This document shows positions 1 to 12,511 of a stretch of DNA of 64,000 bases, one piece after another. Origin of the DNA: Perkinsus olseni (Eukaryota; Perkinsozoa; Perkinsida; Perkinsidae); the NCBI GenBank assembly GCA_013115135.1, contig JABANP010000225.1:1-64000 (forward strand). Direction: 5' to 3'. Made by a program: the position numbers and the translations under genes. The notes below the pieces were generated by a model that ran no database searches, was not told where the DNA came from, and saw nothing but the letters and a program-made list of their open reading frames with translations. The first letter of the stretch is position 1; every line of letters starts with the position of its first letter.

Positions 1-3000
1 TATTGGGGTCTGTGATAATCCCTATTATCCTCTATGGAATTGAAAAGTTTGGCCCCACAGTCGGGCATCATGCTCAGCGCTGTGCGAGAGCCTCGTCAAC
101 CCGAATCAGATATACTCTATGCTGCGTGAGTTCGTAGAAACAGAAAGATACGACACGCGGCCAGTTACTGAGGGTAACTTTGAGGCCCGAAGCTCTGGCC
201 CGGATCCAGACACGTTCAGGTCAAGGCGTGCCGCCCATCGACTATGAGCGTATGATAGAAGATTTCTATGCTCATATCGAGGAACTGAAGAGAAGCGTGA
301 GGCTGGCAGTTCGTCTGTCATCTCTAGCGCATCACCCGCGAGAATCTTCGATCGATTCGTGAGCTCAGCGCGCTACTTCGTTAACCCCTGTCTACGTTGA
401 GGAACCTGAATTGACGGATTCTTCTCGCAAATTATTCTAGTGTCTATCAGAGCTCATCATTCGCAGATAACGAGGTTAGGCAACGAAGATGCCCGCCATT
501 CAAAGCTCAACCTATCCCAAGTCAGCTTGTCCGAGCGTAAAAGGTTCCTCTCGCTTATTTTACGATCGAATGGCTATTTCATTAGGATTAGAAGACCTGT
601 ACCAGCGGATCACAAAGTTGGAAGGTGGGTCTAAATTAGGTGGCACGAATGAGGCACTTTAACTGATCTCAATCGGAAGGAGTATCTTAGCTTGATCTCT
701 ATGGAAAGTAACTCAATAGATCTCTATTTTTCACCTCCATTTGTAGATAACGCCGGGTGGAGCATCGGTGATGTGAGAGCGAGTAGGTGGCAGCGCTCGT
801 CTTGCCGAGGTCCATGGCAGATCAGGTGCAATTGTCGATCGCATTCAAGTGACAGAAGCCGACGGCCATCGTGTGCAGGCGAAGATCAGCGAGGTATTCC
901 ACCGAGAGCTTGGATCGAGCTAAGATACACTTTTTGTCTCGCAGGAAGATGAAAGAATTGGCATCAAAATTCTCTTGAGCGAAGCGGAGAGTTCTAAGAA
1001 GATATCAGCGATTGAAGGTGAATTGCCAACCCCGGTTCTCGTGAAATCCCAAGTTGCACTGATCATTGAAATCTTCAAAAATTTTTCTTCAAACTGAAGA
1101 AATTTTGGTGAGTGAAGACTCTCGTCCAACTGAGTCATCCAAGGAAGACGTTGAAGTTTCACCCGTGTTGAGCAAAGTGTGAAACGCATAGCTCATAACG
1201 CAATGCGAGACGGATGATTTACGAGGCCGAAACGCGGGAAAGGACGAGGAATAGACCTGTCCCATCTGTAACGCGTTCATGAACCCACTGACGCCAGAGT
1301 CGTTGCCTTTCAGGAGAAGTCGTAAACATCCGTTCTATCCTCAATGAGCATGATGGTAGCATAGTGCCTTCAATCGGCGAGTACATCCCTCCTGCAGAGC
1401 GGCTCAGCGAAGTAGAGTATCGCATCGCTGAGCGAGATGGTCGGCAAGACTATAGCCCCGGGGACTTCACTAAGAACCAAGCCGAGCACTTTATCAATCG
1501 GGTTGGTTCATTCAACGGGCGAGCCTGCACGAATCACGCTCCATCAGTTATCCCAGTCAGTAGCGGAAGAGGTTCGAGAGGGGCGGCTGCGGCGAGACGA
1601 CTTTGAGGAACTGTCGGGGTTGACTAGCCCAGTAATTCACAATCAACAGGTATGTGATAGGCGAAGTCTCAGGCTCAGGAGTTAGTGCTACCTTGCGTTC
1701 GTGTATGATAGACAAGCTACGGAGATTTAGTTCTCCTTGCTCGCAGGGAATATTTGGGACTGAATATATTTCGACATGCATGGTTCAGACAGGAGATGAT
1801 TTATCGATCAGCGGCTACGCATGATGATCCCTCCCGCCCACTCGCCTTCGTTGAGGGATCATCAACGACGTTCGCCTTGATGACTAGGTCTGCCTCGTCT
1901 ACTCTCAACGTTACCGGTTACCGTCGATCGGGCGAGCACCGCCAATTCCATGGTCCGCCTCAGCCTGAAGCCTTCAGGCCGTCGAGAATAGTGGTGGCGC
2001 AGTGGCAAGCTCAACAGCGTCAATCTGGCATGCGGCTGCTGCTCGACGGCCAGGCCACAGCGTAGCAGCAAGCAGGGAGAAACGACAATCGCTGCCCCCT
2101 CAGAGAGAGAGGGGAAACGATTTACCATCACCCATAACAAACGATTACCCTCCAGCTGAATTAGCGTCACCCTCGGAGTAAGTGGTGCGGGACGCATTGT
2201 CGGGAATGTCGTCTTCGTCAGGCTCCCGCACGAAGCTGAAGTCGGAGTAAGCGGCAGTTCTGAGGTGACTCTTGGTGATCTCGTTGCTTCTTACTGTTCG
2301 ACTTGCAGGAAATGAAATATTGTATGATTTTGTATACATTTCTGTAGCATTCTCTTTGTCATTTACAACTAGATCGTGGGAGTGGCAGTTTCTTGCTACC
2401 TTACTCCTAGCAGTAGCTAGACTAGGTCGGTAACGCATAGAGCGTAGGCGTCATTGGTAATTGAGGAAGTGTAAGAGTGCGAGTAGTCGCTTCACTGAAG
2501 CGGCTTTTGATAGTCCTTATCAGCATAACTGCAGGGTACCATCAAGATGCTTTTTCATGATAATCAGGGGGCCTGTCAAAATACGGAGGACTTTCTTTAG
2601 GTAGTTCACAACGACGGGACAGCAGCATCTGCACTACTGTGAGCAATAACGAAGCAAGGTCCTCCTTGAATTGGTGTCGAGTTAGCCAGTCAATGGGCAC
2701 TCCCTCACAGACGTGGTCTTAGAGTGGAGAGAATGGCTCGAAATTTCTCCGGGAAGTGAAGTTTCTTCTTCGCGGAAGGAAAAATGAGACGATTCCTCTT
2801 AGTATCGGATACTAAGTATCCTAGGTCTGCCCCACCTTTGCCTGAGCGCTACTTTCTTTGCTCAATCACCTTGCCTGAGCTCATTCCTCTTGAGACAAGG
2901 TACATCGGTGCTAGTCCGACTAAGCCGTTTTCGGCTTCGTTCCAACGCCGGTGACCTTCAAACTCTCGCACACACGATGCCTCCGTGGGCCACCCTCGGA

Positions 3001-3340
3001 AGAAGGGACGCCCAACTAGGGCCTAACTTGTCCGATCGAAGGCCAGGATAATCATCACAGTGAGACGCACTCCTTCCCGTAGGGAGTTAGTTGTCGAAAA
3101 ATGCGAGTGGGGGTAAGTCCTTACTCGTATTCTTCGACCGCACTCAGAAGCTAAGCGACCCGGGGGTTGATCGCCTTCTGAGAGAATCTGAGAGCCCCGC
3201 AGCTCGGCTAAGCCGCTAAGACTGAACCGTCAGATGGGTGTAAAAATCACCCGAGCTCTCACTAAGAGCCTCTCAGACATCCCAAGCTTTAGGGATCAGT
3301 GCAGGATCCAATAGAAAGTTTCAATTAGAAACTGCTCTAA
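1..3340. other. No gene recognised; eroded repetitive DNA
   Basis: Only short open frames (under about 110 codons) occur, on both strands, and none shows a domain, splice structure or a second copy in the window. A few stretches (180-360, 1360-1690) read like worn coding sequence in shifting frames and may be remains of a retroelement, but I cannot name a family. An A-box-like run (GTGGCGCAGTGG) lies near 1993. Confidence 0.5.
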
Positions 3341-3344
3341 TCTT

Positions 3345-3850
3345 CGTAATCGCCCCGGACCAGGCCTCGCCAGTCGAAGTTCCCCCCTTTAATTGACAAC
3401 GCTACAAGTCGAAGTCGGGGGCAAGTTATCGACTGCTGAGAAATGCGAAGCCCCTGACCTATCGAGGCGGTCAACAAACTAATACAATGACGTGACTTAA
3501 CTTATGTCACTTCAGATGGCTGGCAGTTCCAGGCCATATCATAGTATAATGACTTACACTCCTACAAGTCGTAGTGGATTACTCTAGGCCGTCCAGACAA
3601 CCCATAGTAGTCATCGGTCACTGCTTCCTCACCTACCGGTGTCTACTATTCCTGACGACGTCTATCATGACCGCAATGAGGAATTAGTTGGTGGAGACAA
3701 TACTTGCGGTGCGCTCACGAGTCGTGAACGCACCGCAAGTATTATGAATCACGACCGGGGCGCATGAAGGATCACCTTAACCGTTCGTCCGACCTGACCT
3801 CGACTTGATGCTCATTTCTCCTCAATCGGGCCACTGGGGGGGATTCTGAC
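3345..3850. repeat. Repeat modules R1 and R2 joined directly
   Basis: R1 (about 3345-3560; marker GGCCTCGCCAGTC then TTAATTGACAAC) also occurs near 11095, 39590 and 46950. R2 (about 3590-3850; marker CATCGGTCACTGCTTCC) also occurs near 13945, 41425 and 48825. In the copies at 39.6-41.7 and 46.9-48.9 kb, R1 and R2 lie about 1.8 kb apart with a secreted-protein gene between them. Here they are joined with almost nothing between, so this is a version without the gene. Confidence 0.7.
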
Positions 3851-6050
3851 CGTCGGAATCATATTTTCCCTATTGTGATCGAGGAATATATTCCTCGTCA
3901 TTGACGAGTCGTCCACAACTGGGACACCTCGTGTCCCCGCGCAAGCAGGCTAGCGAAAGAACACAATGCTCGAACCGTCAGGTGTTCGACCAGCCGCCAA
4001 GCGCTCCCATTTTTTACCGAGGTCGTTGAGAGGAAATTTGTGCTTGCCGATCCGCGATTGCCATTTGCAGCATCGCTTTCGTATTTCGGCGTAGTTCGCC
4101 TGGTTGTTGCCGTCGTGGGGTCGTGTCGACCTTACCGACGATAGTAGAACGTCGCGCTACAACCCATCTCGGAGACGAGAAGTTTAACCAGCCCATCGCA
4201 TTTGGTGTGCCGTAGAGCTGAATTAGACCCTCTCCGCGAACAATGGTCACACATAGTCGAAAACTAAGTTCTCGAAGGTCAATCATTTCTCTCACGGCAT
4301 AGCGAAAGGCTAGGACGAAAAGCGCTGGAAGGAAGAAGCAGAGTTAGACTCTAACTGTTAGAGCATGATTGGACGAAAGGGCGAGGATGACAGGGCCGTG
4401 GGTATAGGAGTCCTATAATAGGACCCGTGAATCAATAAGATGTTGATGAATCCGCGCATGGCTGAAACAATCGTAGTCTTCTTCTTCTTATATAACTTGG
4501 TCGCGGTACGACCCGGTTGAGGGCCTTTTTGCCGCCAAAGTTGACCATTTATTATCAGACTAGACGGCCAAGCATCGAGGCCGTCCTGTCAACGGTGCAA
4601 TCTTTCGACTCCACAGAAACAATCGTAGTCAAAACCTGCAATGCATGGAACAGCGATCTTACATCGCTTAGGAACCCCCCTCACATCGTGTGCGAATGGA
4701 GGTTCCGCGCACACTGACGTCTCGCCACGGAAGTGCAAAACAGTCAAGACTTCGGTGGAGAGATTGAGCCGCAGCAGCTGATCGATATGGGAGACTGCTT
4801 ATACTCCGTACAACTGGGTGTGACGGTCTGTGCCACTGACTCAGTGACGGACGTGCGGTTCAAATGCGGACATGGGGATTTCAAACGACCAGGTTCGTGA
4901 CACTGCCAACAGAGTCTGTTGAACAGACCCTCGTGCTTGGGGATAGCTTGACATTCGGACCTGTCCGAGCCTTTCTCTTGTTCCTTCGCGCGACCAGCTC
5001 CTTCACGACCCTCGTTGCCCTTTCCGGCAGGTCAAGGAACCTCTGCAGCGCCAAGGGCTTCGGGCATGGTAGGTTCCAGCCTTGAGACTCTCAGGCGCTT
5101 CACCAACTCGAGGAGATCACTTGTACAGTGTGCCGACTTAAAAAGGGCTCACCCTTCATAAGCTTTTGGAGCGGACGAGTTGAGAGTTGTACGCCAAATT
5201 GGCGACGAAACCTCTCGTCGAGCTCTACATAACCCCGTTCTGAGCCGCGTCCTATTCGTAAGTTTCACCACGAATAAGAATAGAATGGTTTCGAACCAAG
5301 CGCGAAAAAATCGCGAAAATCTGTTGGCAGGATCACAGAGGTTATGTAGACGCTGTGAGGTGCCTATGAGAGGTGGGCTAATTAATGAGGGGTGGTACTC
5401 ACGCCTCCCTCAAAGCGGGTTGCCTTTGAGGGTATACACACCTCGAAGTTCGGGTTCGGGTTCATTTCAAGGACACATTAACGCTCCACGTTAATTAATG
5501 AGGGTGTGCTAATTAATGAGGGGTGGGCTAATTAATGAGGGTGGGCTAATTAATGAGGGGTGGGCTGGTCAATGAAGGGTAGGCCCTTTTTTCAGTCGGC
5601 ACCCTGTAGGTCTTCAGACTGAGCTTAGCTCAGTGAGCTATTCCTCGAGCACGAAAAAGAACCCGACAAAAAGCTGTTGAGTCTCTCAAGAAAGAATTCA
5701 TCACTGAAAGACGGCTCCTCGGAAGTGACACTCATCTCAGAGAATCGGAGAGTCTACGAGTCGTAGACTACGACGGAATCTCCGTCATGGTCCATGACTC
5801 ATGGAGACACACTGGCAAGGTACCCTCACATATGAGAAATCCCATCGACTCCATAACAGTGGGCTCGGTTCCAGACTGGTCCCCGAACGCTGTAGCGACT
5901 CATCACTAGTGAGTGGCGCTGACTCGAAGTAGCGTATGGGACCCGCAGTCCTAGTCTCGGATATCTCCAGCCCCAAGCTTTCTCCCGTTGCTCGAAAGTG
6001 CCTCTTACCGGCAGCTTGGATCAAAGTGTATTACGTATTCGAGGCAGGAC
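3851..6050. other. No gene recognised
   Basis: No open frame longer than about 105 codons and no recognisable domain. The only clear structure is the short tandem array at 5491-5582. Confidence 0.5.
5491..5582. repeat. 19-20-bp tandem repeat (TTAATGAGGG type)
   Basis: About five head-to-tail units of GGGCTAATTAATGAGGGGT with small length changes; an isolated related unit lies near 5378. The core TAATTA is palindromic. No function is evident. Confidence 0.8.
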
Positions 6051-6379
6051 ACATCAAACGTAGCGTGTAGTTCAAGCTTTGAAACTCCGTTTTGAGTGCT
6101 TTTCGGAAGATATCATCCTCGAGATCGGGAGTGCTGAGGAAGAATGACTTCCTAGATATGTACCATCTCTAACAATCTAACGATCCTTGTCAATTGTTGT
6201 TACTGTTAATGATCATGTCTCATTTGCCCTGCCAAATTTCGGATATCTATCAGAGCTCGGCCGTACCTGCGACACCGGTCGGACCGGTCCGGTCCGGCAC
6301 TGCGGCAAAACGGCGCCCTTACTGCCTTTCGCGCGGTACGGCTGCGCGCCATACCTTCCGGCCAGGAGTTCTGGTCACC

Positions 6380-6822
6380 TCCAGCAGGGAACTCGCTCAA
6401 CGCAAAAGCATCCAAAACCGTCGAGACTGTGGTGGTCAGATCGTACCGAATATGTCGTTGTATGCGACCGCCAATAAGGCTCTGCGAGCCTCTACCACAG
6501 AAGGCATGGATACGGAGGGCCTGCTCGAATGTCGAGAAATACGAAGACTACCTAATGAAGTGCTCGGCTGATCCAGGTCGTAACGGCTACACACGAATCG
6601 GAGTGACTCTAACAAGGCCTGTTGGGATAGCCAAAAGTATAAGAGAATCTTGTGTCATGCCCCTGCCAACATCTCCGAGCGGCAAAGCACACAGCCGGCC
6701 ACCCATCGGCTGGTTATATGCGCCGGAGAAATGAGTATAATGAAAAGTTGATAACGAAATCTGAAAAGCTTCACGACTGACCACCGATGGTATCGAGGTC
6801 ATCGAATGATGTCACGAAGTAC
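6380..6822. repeat. 3' flank shared by secreted-protein copies A and B
   Basis: This stretch resembles 12060-12511 (same order, many point differences and small indels), for example the shared run CGTAACGGCTACAC. It lies downstream of the minus-strand secreted gene. Copies C and D have a different downstream flank, so the family falls into two sub-groups by context. Confidence 0.7.
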
Positions 6823-7560
6823 TCAGAGCTTCTGAAGGAGCCGGCGAACACCCTCAACTGGTATGACTACCGTCACCCCAGTGGCGAAGGTCACCACTGA
6901 TAGATCGCGTCCCTTCTTCAGATTCAAGGTCGGACAAGTCCTCTTGATATCGTCGAGGTATCTGTCAAGAGCAGCTTGTTCAGTCGGGTCCACAACATAG
7001 TGCACGTAGGGGCGATCAGCGTGGTTGAACTTGAAGAGCTCGTAGTGAGAAGGACCTCCATCACACCAGACCTGCATGCGCACACCGCCGTCGGCGTATA
7101 TGTCGTAAACCACCTTGAGACGCGGAGCATCGGGAGACCTGTAGAGGTATATGCCTGGATTGATGCCGAACCCGACTCTAGTGAGCAAGACTGCTCGGTC
7201 TCGAAAGTTGACGGAGATGGAATCAGCGGTCTGATAATATAAGAAGGCCAAGTCGCCCTTGCGGAACTTTTTCCCGGGAAAGAGTAGTTCAATAGCCTGG
7301 TACCAGTGGTCAACACCCCCATAGGTGTTGCGGAAGTCCACTTCGTAGGTGTGTCCGGAGGTCTTGAGGAGGGGGTACAGACCATCAGCGAAGGCCGGCT
7401 TTCCATCCACCTTGAAGGCAATACCAACACGATGGTCTTCGTACACACTGAATGCCATATAGAACTCGTTCGAAGAGAAGGTGAATTTCCCGACATCCTG
7501 ACCCGTCACGCACATCAGCAGCTGAACAATCATCAGCCAAGGTTGAATGAGTTTCATCAT
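6823..7560 (-). CDS. Secreted protein of unknown function, copy A
   Basis: Predicted 245-residue protein in a single exon. I start it at the double Met at 7560 rather than at the upstream Met (7632), because this MMKLIQ start is shared with copies C and D and begins a clear signal peptide (charged MMKLIQ, hydrophobic WLMIVQLLMCV, then a likely cleavage after TGQ). No transmembrane segment follows. The mature part has conserved aromatic-rich stretches (YEDHRVG, GVDHWYQ, LLTRVGFGINPGIYLYRS) and only two cysteines (in VWCDGG and RTCP). I do not recognise a family. Five copies or fragments lie in this window inside repeated DNA, which suggests an amplified secreted family, perhaps parasite effectors; that role is inference. 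Confidence 0.75.
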   Translation of the reverse strand: MMKLIQPWLMIVQLLMCVTGQDVGKFTFSSNEFYMAFSVYEDHRVGIAFKVDGKPAFADGLYPLLKTSGHTYEVDFRNTYGGVDHWYQAIELLFPGKKFRKGDLAFLYYQTADSISVNFRDRAVLLTRVGFGINPGIYLYRSPDAPRLKVVYDIYADGGVRMQVWCDGGPSHYELFKFNHADRPYVHYVVDPTEQAALDRYLDDIKRTCPTLNLKKGRDLSVVTFATGVTVVIPVEGVRRLLQKL

Positions 7561-9859
7561 CGGGAAAGCTGTAACAACCGAACTATCTGCAGTATAACTC
7601 AGTGCAGTGCGGCTATTTGAGACGGGACTCAAAGAAATGCAAGATTGGTCTCGAGGGGAGTTGGAAGAAAACTGATCTCTTCGGGGGTTTAGGGTGAACG
7701 TATGTTCAATAGTATGACGAGGAACGCACGTGCTGGCTCAGACGAACGTACCACGAGCAAAGGCGCACGAAAGATCAAGGTGGGTACGCAGCAGCAATGG
7801 AGGTAGTTGTCACTATAGGGCATATCTATTAGAAAGCTCCTGTTGGGTGTGTGAGACTATGCTCCGACTTTGCGCAGACAGAGGGCCTTCGATAGTTGCC
7901 CTCACGTCCTGTTTCATATTTCATTCATGTGCATTAAAGCATAGCTGCTTGAGATGAGGGCAGCCCATACTATGGGCCAATAGCGCGATCTACAGTACGT
8001 ACGACCACGCACGAGCGTAAGGCTAGACGGCGCCACAATTGATAGCCGATCGCCAGCCGGGGTCCGATCGGCCGATCATGAATTATCGTTCACCCCCGGG
8101 GAATGATGAGGACACCAGCTACGCGCGGGAGACCTTCACGTGGGTCATTCTGAGAATGACATTCTGATCATGACTCATGATTCATAAGATAACTCGGGGG
8201 TGATTTTGAAACCACTCCACGCACATGCTTAGCCCGGCCTCCGACTTCCACGCGTATCGGCGGAGCGATCGTCAGCATGCTTATGAATAGCAAGTGATTC
8301 ACGAGTTTCCCGCAGCTCATTGGGGAGCACGGTGCTCCCCTTCCGGGCACCCGCACGTACCTGGTCTAAAACGGGCTAGGAAGTCCTGCGCTATGGAGAC
8401 AACATAGTGAGGACTATCAATGATAGTCTATCATAGTCGTTACTATACGGAACGACTTACACAGGCGACGAATTACAGTCGGACTATACGCTATGTAGCA
8501 CTCAGCTGTCAGACTATGAAATTGCCTTTTTCCCTACGGCATATCATTAGTCTTAGATAACTATCTGACATCATCCTACGTCACGTACTTGTGTGCATGA
8601 GTAGGGTCCTCGTAGTGCGTGGGCTAGAACCGTTCTAGTAGAACGTAGGTCAAGCTAGACTGCGCTATAGATTCGCATTATTGAGCTACGCCTTTGCAGG
8701 GTCAGAACTCAATAGTATTGAGTCAATACAACGAAAATACTATCCTTGAGGGGAAGCGCCAATAAACGTCGCGCTAGGCGGCCAACTACTATAGCTATTG
8801 TGTGAAAGGGACAGCCAATGGATACTATGAATTGTGATAAGAACAGTGCACCTTTCGAGTCTGGTTTTACCACTCTCTGAGATTCGTCTCAAATAGCTTC
8901 GCTATACAGAGTTCCAGTGCAGTAGTCAGGGCAGCTCTTTGCCGCCGTCGTCCTCGGACTTCCACTCTGGTGTCTTATCATGTTTATGGAGGTCGAGCAC
9001 AAATTTTGCGTCCCAAACTCTGATGTTCAACAAGTTTGCCATTTCTAACCTTCGCCCGCTCCTTGTTCTATCATGCTGCTTCCACTGGTGATCGTCAGAC
9101 AGTTCTCGTACAGCGGCCACGTGTCGAAAATAGTAAACCGCTTGGACTCTCTCAATAAGTCCACAATGGCATAACCTCTAGCCACTTATCCTTCGCCCGC
9201 CGGAACTACTAGTCCCTTATCGCTCAAGAACAGCTGGCGTCGCCAGCCTGGCGAGAATGCCCCTCCTGCCTTATGATCTCTAGCACCCCGCAGCTTGCGG
9301 GCCGCAGGTACTGGCTCTTTAATCTGTTGCGCTTGCTCCCTTCCACGAGCTCAGGATCTCTAGCCTGGCATCCTAGCCGCTCAAAGAAGCATGAATTTTG
9401 CCTCAGGGATGACCCCACATTCAGCCATCGGATGGCCGCCATCCTACCTTTACCACCTTCAGATTGGTGATGGCATATCCTCGCTCTCCTGCCTGGTGGA
9501 TCCGGCAGAGTCATCGCTCGTCGTATTCGTGAACCCATTGGGTTCAACCCAACTCTCAAGTCCCTCCTCTGCAAGGTCCAACTCCGACCACACCCATCAG
9601 TCCATATCCGTTCACCCAGCTGCTGTTGATCGCCTTCTGTGAACCGTTCCAGTCATGTATCCCTCGGTCTCCCAGATTAACTATTGAAAACACTAATCCA
9701 GACTTGTAGTGATAACGATATCAATGAGTTATTGACAATAACCACTATGATAGAGAATACCCACTCTACCACGATATATAACGACGTAGATGGTTGTTGG
9801 TAACCACCAATGTAAAACGTAATACAACCCTACTTAATGATTAATGATTGAACCTATAG
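7561..9859. other. No gene recognised
   Basis: Upstream of copy A the sequence resembles the 5' flanks of the other copies for a few hundred bases, then becomes unique. There are several short palindromes near 8400-8660 but no open frame with support. Confidence 0.5.
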
Positions 9860-9925
9860 CTAGCGTACTAGCGCCAGGATACTAGCGTACTAGCGCCAGG
9901 ATACTAGCGTACTAGCGTCAGGATA
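9860..9925. repeat. 22-bp tandem repeat, three copies
   Basis: Unit CTAGCGTACTAGCGCCAGG plus ATA, repeated three times almost exactly. Each unit contains CTAGCGTACTAGCG, itself a near-repeat of CTAGCG. Confidence 0.85.
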
Positions 9926-10590
9926 CGAGCGGCTCAAGTTGAGCCATCCACAGAGTTTCCGAGGACATCAGAATGGGGGAAAGGAGACAATCTACATTTG
10001 TCGAGACTTCATCATCGAGTCCTTTTGGGACGCGACACTGCCTCGTACTGCGATACATGTGGATCCGTGTTCTGCCCTACCGCCAGATTCCCTTCTAGAA
10101 GAACAACCTATCTTACCACCAACTCCTCCGAGGATCATTCCACCTCGCTCCAGAGGTAGCCCACTCGCCGGCCACTGGTCGCCGCTATACTGGCTGGAAC
10201 CGGAAAGCATCTATCGCCCTGGGACGTTAGCGTCCAGGCCCCTGGACCCCAGGGTGTACAAGTCCAGCGTGTCCAGCGGATACGCTATTGCTGCTCATGC
10301 AGATGCAAGAGATGCAACTGCCAGCCGATCGTGGTAGCTAGGTCCCCTTTGCGGTTTATGCATCTACTAAAACGCCATGCTCAACTGATTCTCTCACGAT
10401 CGGAACAACCCTGCTCACAGCATATACTGAACACGGCACTTCATTTTGCACCAAAAAGAGTTGAAGACCTGGCACGGAACCCGCACGGTTCTCCAACACT
10501 CTGTCACTACACCTTTTAAAATGCCTATTTCGCGATCAGTAAGATCAATTTCGCAGGGCGAGCGATCCCTCAGGTATTTCGCATTGAGAG
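9926..10590. other. No gene recognised
   Basis: Open frames on the two strands overlap as mirror images and have no family resemblance. No repeat copy was seen elsewhere in the window. Confidence 0.5.
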
Positions 10591-10980
10591 TTAACGCTAG
10601 GACGCGTTGCACGGGGCAAGTGCTAGCAGCGGAACCCATTGTTACGGAATAGTCCCGATGTTCCGCATCTAATGGGACCCGTAGGCCTGCGTACTCAAGT
10701 TCGTCGAGCCTGCTGCGCCGACTGCGATGATCATAGCAGCTCCGGATCCTTTCTTTTGCTCCATCCACAGTAGATGGTCCACTGTCCAACGGTTCAACTC
10801 CAGCCGCAGGAACCGCGAGCGGAGCACTTAAAATCCATTCCTAAGTGAAATATTTGAATTTTCGATTACGGATTCTCTGTTCGATTTCTTTCTATCTTTC
10901 TCCAACTGTTGCGGTGATGAACTCGCCACGTTTCATGCAGGCTATGTTGAACTGAGGGTCTCAACGAGACAAGAACGGGC
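10591..10980. repeat. Repeat block P (copy 1 of 3)
   Basis: Shared with 17041-17400 and 46510-46890. Markers are CCCATTGTTACGGAA, TGTTCCGCATCTAATGG and GATGGTCCACTGTCCAACGG. It ends at the phrase GGGTCTCAACGAGAC, where the copies then diverge or join module R1. Blocks P and R1 are adjacent here and at 46.5-47.2 kb. Confidence 0.8.
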
Positions 10981-11094
10981 ATGCCGAGCCCCCAGCAATT
11001 CTCTACAGGGAGGGGTCACGCTAGGAATGGGGGTCAGCTTACTTGGGGGTGGCAACTGGCTAAGCGGAGGAATTTTGACCCCCTGGGGTACCCC

Positions 11095-11320
11095 TGTGAA
11101 CGTCTTTGCCACCGACCGTAATCACCCCGGACCGGGCCTCGCCAGTCTATGTCTGCTCCTTTATTAATTGACAACCCCACAAGATGAAATCGGAGCCAGT
11201 AATCGACCGGTGAGAAATACGAGGCAGTGCCTCGGAGGCACCTGACCTATCGAGCCGTTCTACAACCTAATGCAATGTCTCAGAATGGCTGGGAGCCCCA
11301 GCCTGGGGCCGTCACGCACA
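11095..11320. repeat. Repeat module R1 (copy 2)
   Basis: Closely matches 39590-39775 and 46950-47160, more distantly 3345-3560. It is followed at once by a scrap of the secreted-protein gene, as if the gene between R1 and R2 had been deleted here. Confidence 0.75.
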
Positions 11321-11400
11321 TCAGCAGCTGAACAACAATCAGGTTGAATGAGTTTCATGATGAAACTTCCGTCTTTGAGGAAGCTGTGGCAACCGAACTG
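11311..11400 (-). pseudogene. 5' fragment of the secreted-protein family, copy E
   Basis: On the minus strand this reads the 5' leader, the start and roughly the first 17 codons (MKLIQ... up to the end of the signal peptide region), after which the similarity stops. A small deletion near 11341 shifts the frame inside the signal peptide. It is a relic, not a gene. Confidence 0.75.
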
Positions 11401-12024
11401 TCTATGCTGTCTGTGAGAAGGAGGCCAAAGGAGGTGATGTGACTATCGGTCGGAAACCCGGGGTTTCCCAGGCTCAACACTTGCGGGATTCAGACCCACA
11501 AGTGATGAGCCTGTACTCAAGCTCACGGGCCGGGCTTTCGACCTCTTAGTCCTCACCCCCCACTTCCGATGGACTGAGATATTAATCGAACGACTCCGGA
11601 AGCAACTCTTGAGGCGCATTTTTGAGTCGTGCGCTCTGAGCAATGGCGGAGCGAAAAAGGTTTCATAGTTCGTAGAGAGCGCATGGCTCGCGCCAATCTG
11701 TGAGGGATTGTTGGCATGGCATGGAGGTGAAGGATGCGGCTTAGAGGGGCAGCGGGAACGAAATCGAACATTCCACTTGGTTGAAGCTTCCCGTTTGCGA
11801 AGTTGAGTTTCCCAGGGCCCTGAAGAAGAAAGTCCAAAGGACCATCCACGAATATTCAAGGTTTTAACTTGGATTCGAAATTCCTCATTGCGGAACTGAG
11901 AGGTACATCGTGTGGGATCGAACTCACGATTCGTGAGTCACGAAGGTGCCGACTTCATCACGAAATTGAAAGTTCTATGTACGGAATCCGCCGACTCGGC
12001 GGATTTGATGGTTCTATTTACGAA
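11401..12024. other. No gene recognised; one B-box-like site
   Basis: Overlapping minus-strand frames (for example 11443-11859) show no family signature. A minus-strand tRNA B-box-like sequence (GGATCGAACT on the plus strand) lies at 11915-11924, without a full tRNA around it. Confidence 0.4.
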
Positions 12025-12511
12025 CTAGCTGTCGGAAAGGTGTAGTATGGAACAGTTCCGGTGGAACTCACTCAACTCGAAACCATCCAAAAGTGTCGAG
12101 AGATGTTGCAACCAGATCGTACCGACTGTGTCGCTGTAGCGGACCGCCAATAAGGCTGTGCGGAACTCAACCACAGAAGGCACGAATACGGAGGGCATAC
12201 TAATATGTCGAGAAATACGGAGACTACCTTGTGAAGTGCTTGGCTGATCCAGGCCGTAACGGCTACACTCGAATCGGAGTGACTCTAGCATGGCCTGCAC
12301 GAATAGCCAGGATATGAGAAAATACTGTGCCACGGCCCTGCCAAGACCTTCGAGCGGCAAAGCGCACAGCCGGCTACTCATTCGCTGGCTATATGTGCCT
12401 GAAAAGAATGGTTCATAGAAAAGTTGATAGTTTGATAACGAAACCTGAGAAGCATTACGACTGGGCACTGATGATATCGAGCTCATCGCTCTAGGCAATA
12501 TCACGAAGTAC

